Origin: Microbacterium testaceum StLB037
Lineage (GTDB): Bacteria; Actinomycetota; Actinomycetes; Actinomycetales; Microbacteriaceae
Assembly (NCBI RefSeq): GCF_000202635.1
Contig: NC_015125.1
Coordinates: 3,286,001 to 3,350,000, forward strand
Direction: 5' to 3'
Length of the DNA: 64,000 bases
Part shown: piece after piece, positions 63,558-64,000 of the stretch
How the letters are laid out: each line of letters begins with the position of its first letter
How positions within the stretch are numbered: the first letter of the stretch is position 1
Notes under the pieces: model-generated
The model's database searches: none
What the model was told of the DNA's origin: nothing
What the model saw: only the letters and a program-made list of their open reading frames with translations
Translations under genes and position numbers: made by a program

Positions 63558-64000
63558 GTGGGCGTCGCCGACCTCGCCGACTACCCCTGGGACGCCGTCG
63601 CCCCGTACGCGGAGCGCGCCCGGCGTCACCCCGCCGGCATCGTCGACCTGTCGATCGGCTCGCCCGTCGACCCCACGCCCGCCGTCGTCGCCGAGGCGCT
63701 CGCTGACGCGACCGACGCCCACGCCTACCCGGCGACCGCCGGCACCCCCGCACTGCGCGAAGCCATCGTCGACTGGTACGCCCGTCGCCGCGGTGTCCCC
63801 GGCCTGACGCGGGCGAACGTGCTGCCCACCGTGGGGTCGAAGGAACTGGTGGCGCTTCTGCCGCTGCTCCTGGGTCTCGGCCCCGGCGATGCCGTGGTGC
63901 ATCCCCGCGCCGCGTACCCGACCTACGAGATCGGTGCTCGTCTCGTGGGCGCGGAGCCGGTGGCATCCGATGATCCGTCCGAGTGGCCGGAGAACACCAA
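63558..64000 (+). CDS. dapC: Succinyldiaminopimelate transaminase, start only
   Basis: The first 147 codons are seen (from GTG at 63558). They show the class I aminotransferase pattern IVDLSIGSPVDPTPAVVAEA, AYPATAGTPALREAIVDWYA and VLPTVGSKELVALLPLLLGL. In actinobacteria the gene just after fdxA is dapC, of the lysine/diaminopimelate pathway. The rest lies beyond the window. Confidence 0.88.
   Translation, partial: MGVADLADYPWDAVAPYAERARRHPAGIVDLSIGSPVDPTPAVVAEALADATDAHAYPATAGTPALREAIVDWYARRRGVPGLTRANVLPTVGSKELVALLPLLLGLGPGDAVVHPRAAYPTYEIGARLVGAEPVASDDPSEWPENT

Overview
The window is high-GC actinobacterial chromosome, most likely Microbacteriaceae and probably Microbacterium. The basis is very high GC, many GTG starts, many leaderless promoters of the form TANNNT six to eight bases before the start codon, actinobacterial families (MarP-like protease, DUF1023 hydrolase cassette, NrtR beside nadABC, FdxA-DapC) and palindromic GTCCCTGAGCTTGTCGAAGG-type repeats. 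The genus is inferred from gene content and style, not from a marker gene.

Layout. 1-1253: start of a secreted glycine-rich surface protein. 1482-2555: ychF. 2539-15656: a mobile island of about 13 kb at the 3' end of ychF, bounded by a 17-bp near-repeat of the last ychF codons. It carries an N-terminally truncated integrase, a 1354-residue protein with HTH, Mrr-like nuclease and STAND-type NTPase regions, a divergent gene pair whose second member has three cysteine clusters, two insertion sequences nested at one CTAG site, a YoeB toxin with a wrecked YefM antitoxin, an intact HigBA module with a tandem operator, a decayed ychF fragment and a membrane/coiled-coil gene pair. 15748-28871: housekeeping genes (ADP-ribosylglycohydrolase, DacA-like carboxypeptidase plus lipoprotein, CsbD, aldose epimerase, SPFH protein, Fpg/Nei glycosylase, DJ-1/PfpI protein, MFS exporter, ABC exporter). 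28986-35457: NAD de novo operon nrtR-nadA-nadB-nadC-nifS-glycosyltransferase on the minus strand. 35763-39579: MarP-like protease and a three-gene DUF1023 cassette. 39655-44402: tandem glycine riboswitch and gcvT-gcvH-gcvP. 44500-54293: a solute-binding lipoprotein, a CPBP protein and a complete oligopeptide ABC importer. 54554-59457: small secreted protein, typA/bipA, DUF2200 protein, XRE-cupin regulator divergent from azlCD. 59536-64000: large Tat-exported double-RCC1 protein, small membrane protein, ferredoxin fdxA and the start of dapC.

How the parts work together. NadA needs an iron-sulfur cluster, which the cysteine desulfurase in its operon can supply, and NrtR heads the operon as its likely NAD-sensing repressor. 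The glycine riboswitch would turn on glycine cleavage when glycine is plentiful. The importer would bring in peptides that two related binding lipoproteins capture. The island is the accessory part: its large nuclease-NTPase protein is the best candidate for an undescribed, probably anti-phage, system, and the surrounding toxin genes, IS elements and gene debris fit a defence-type hotspot behind ychF.
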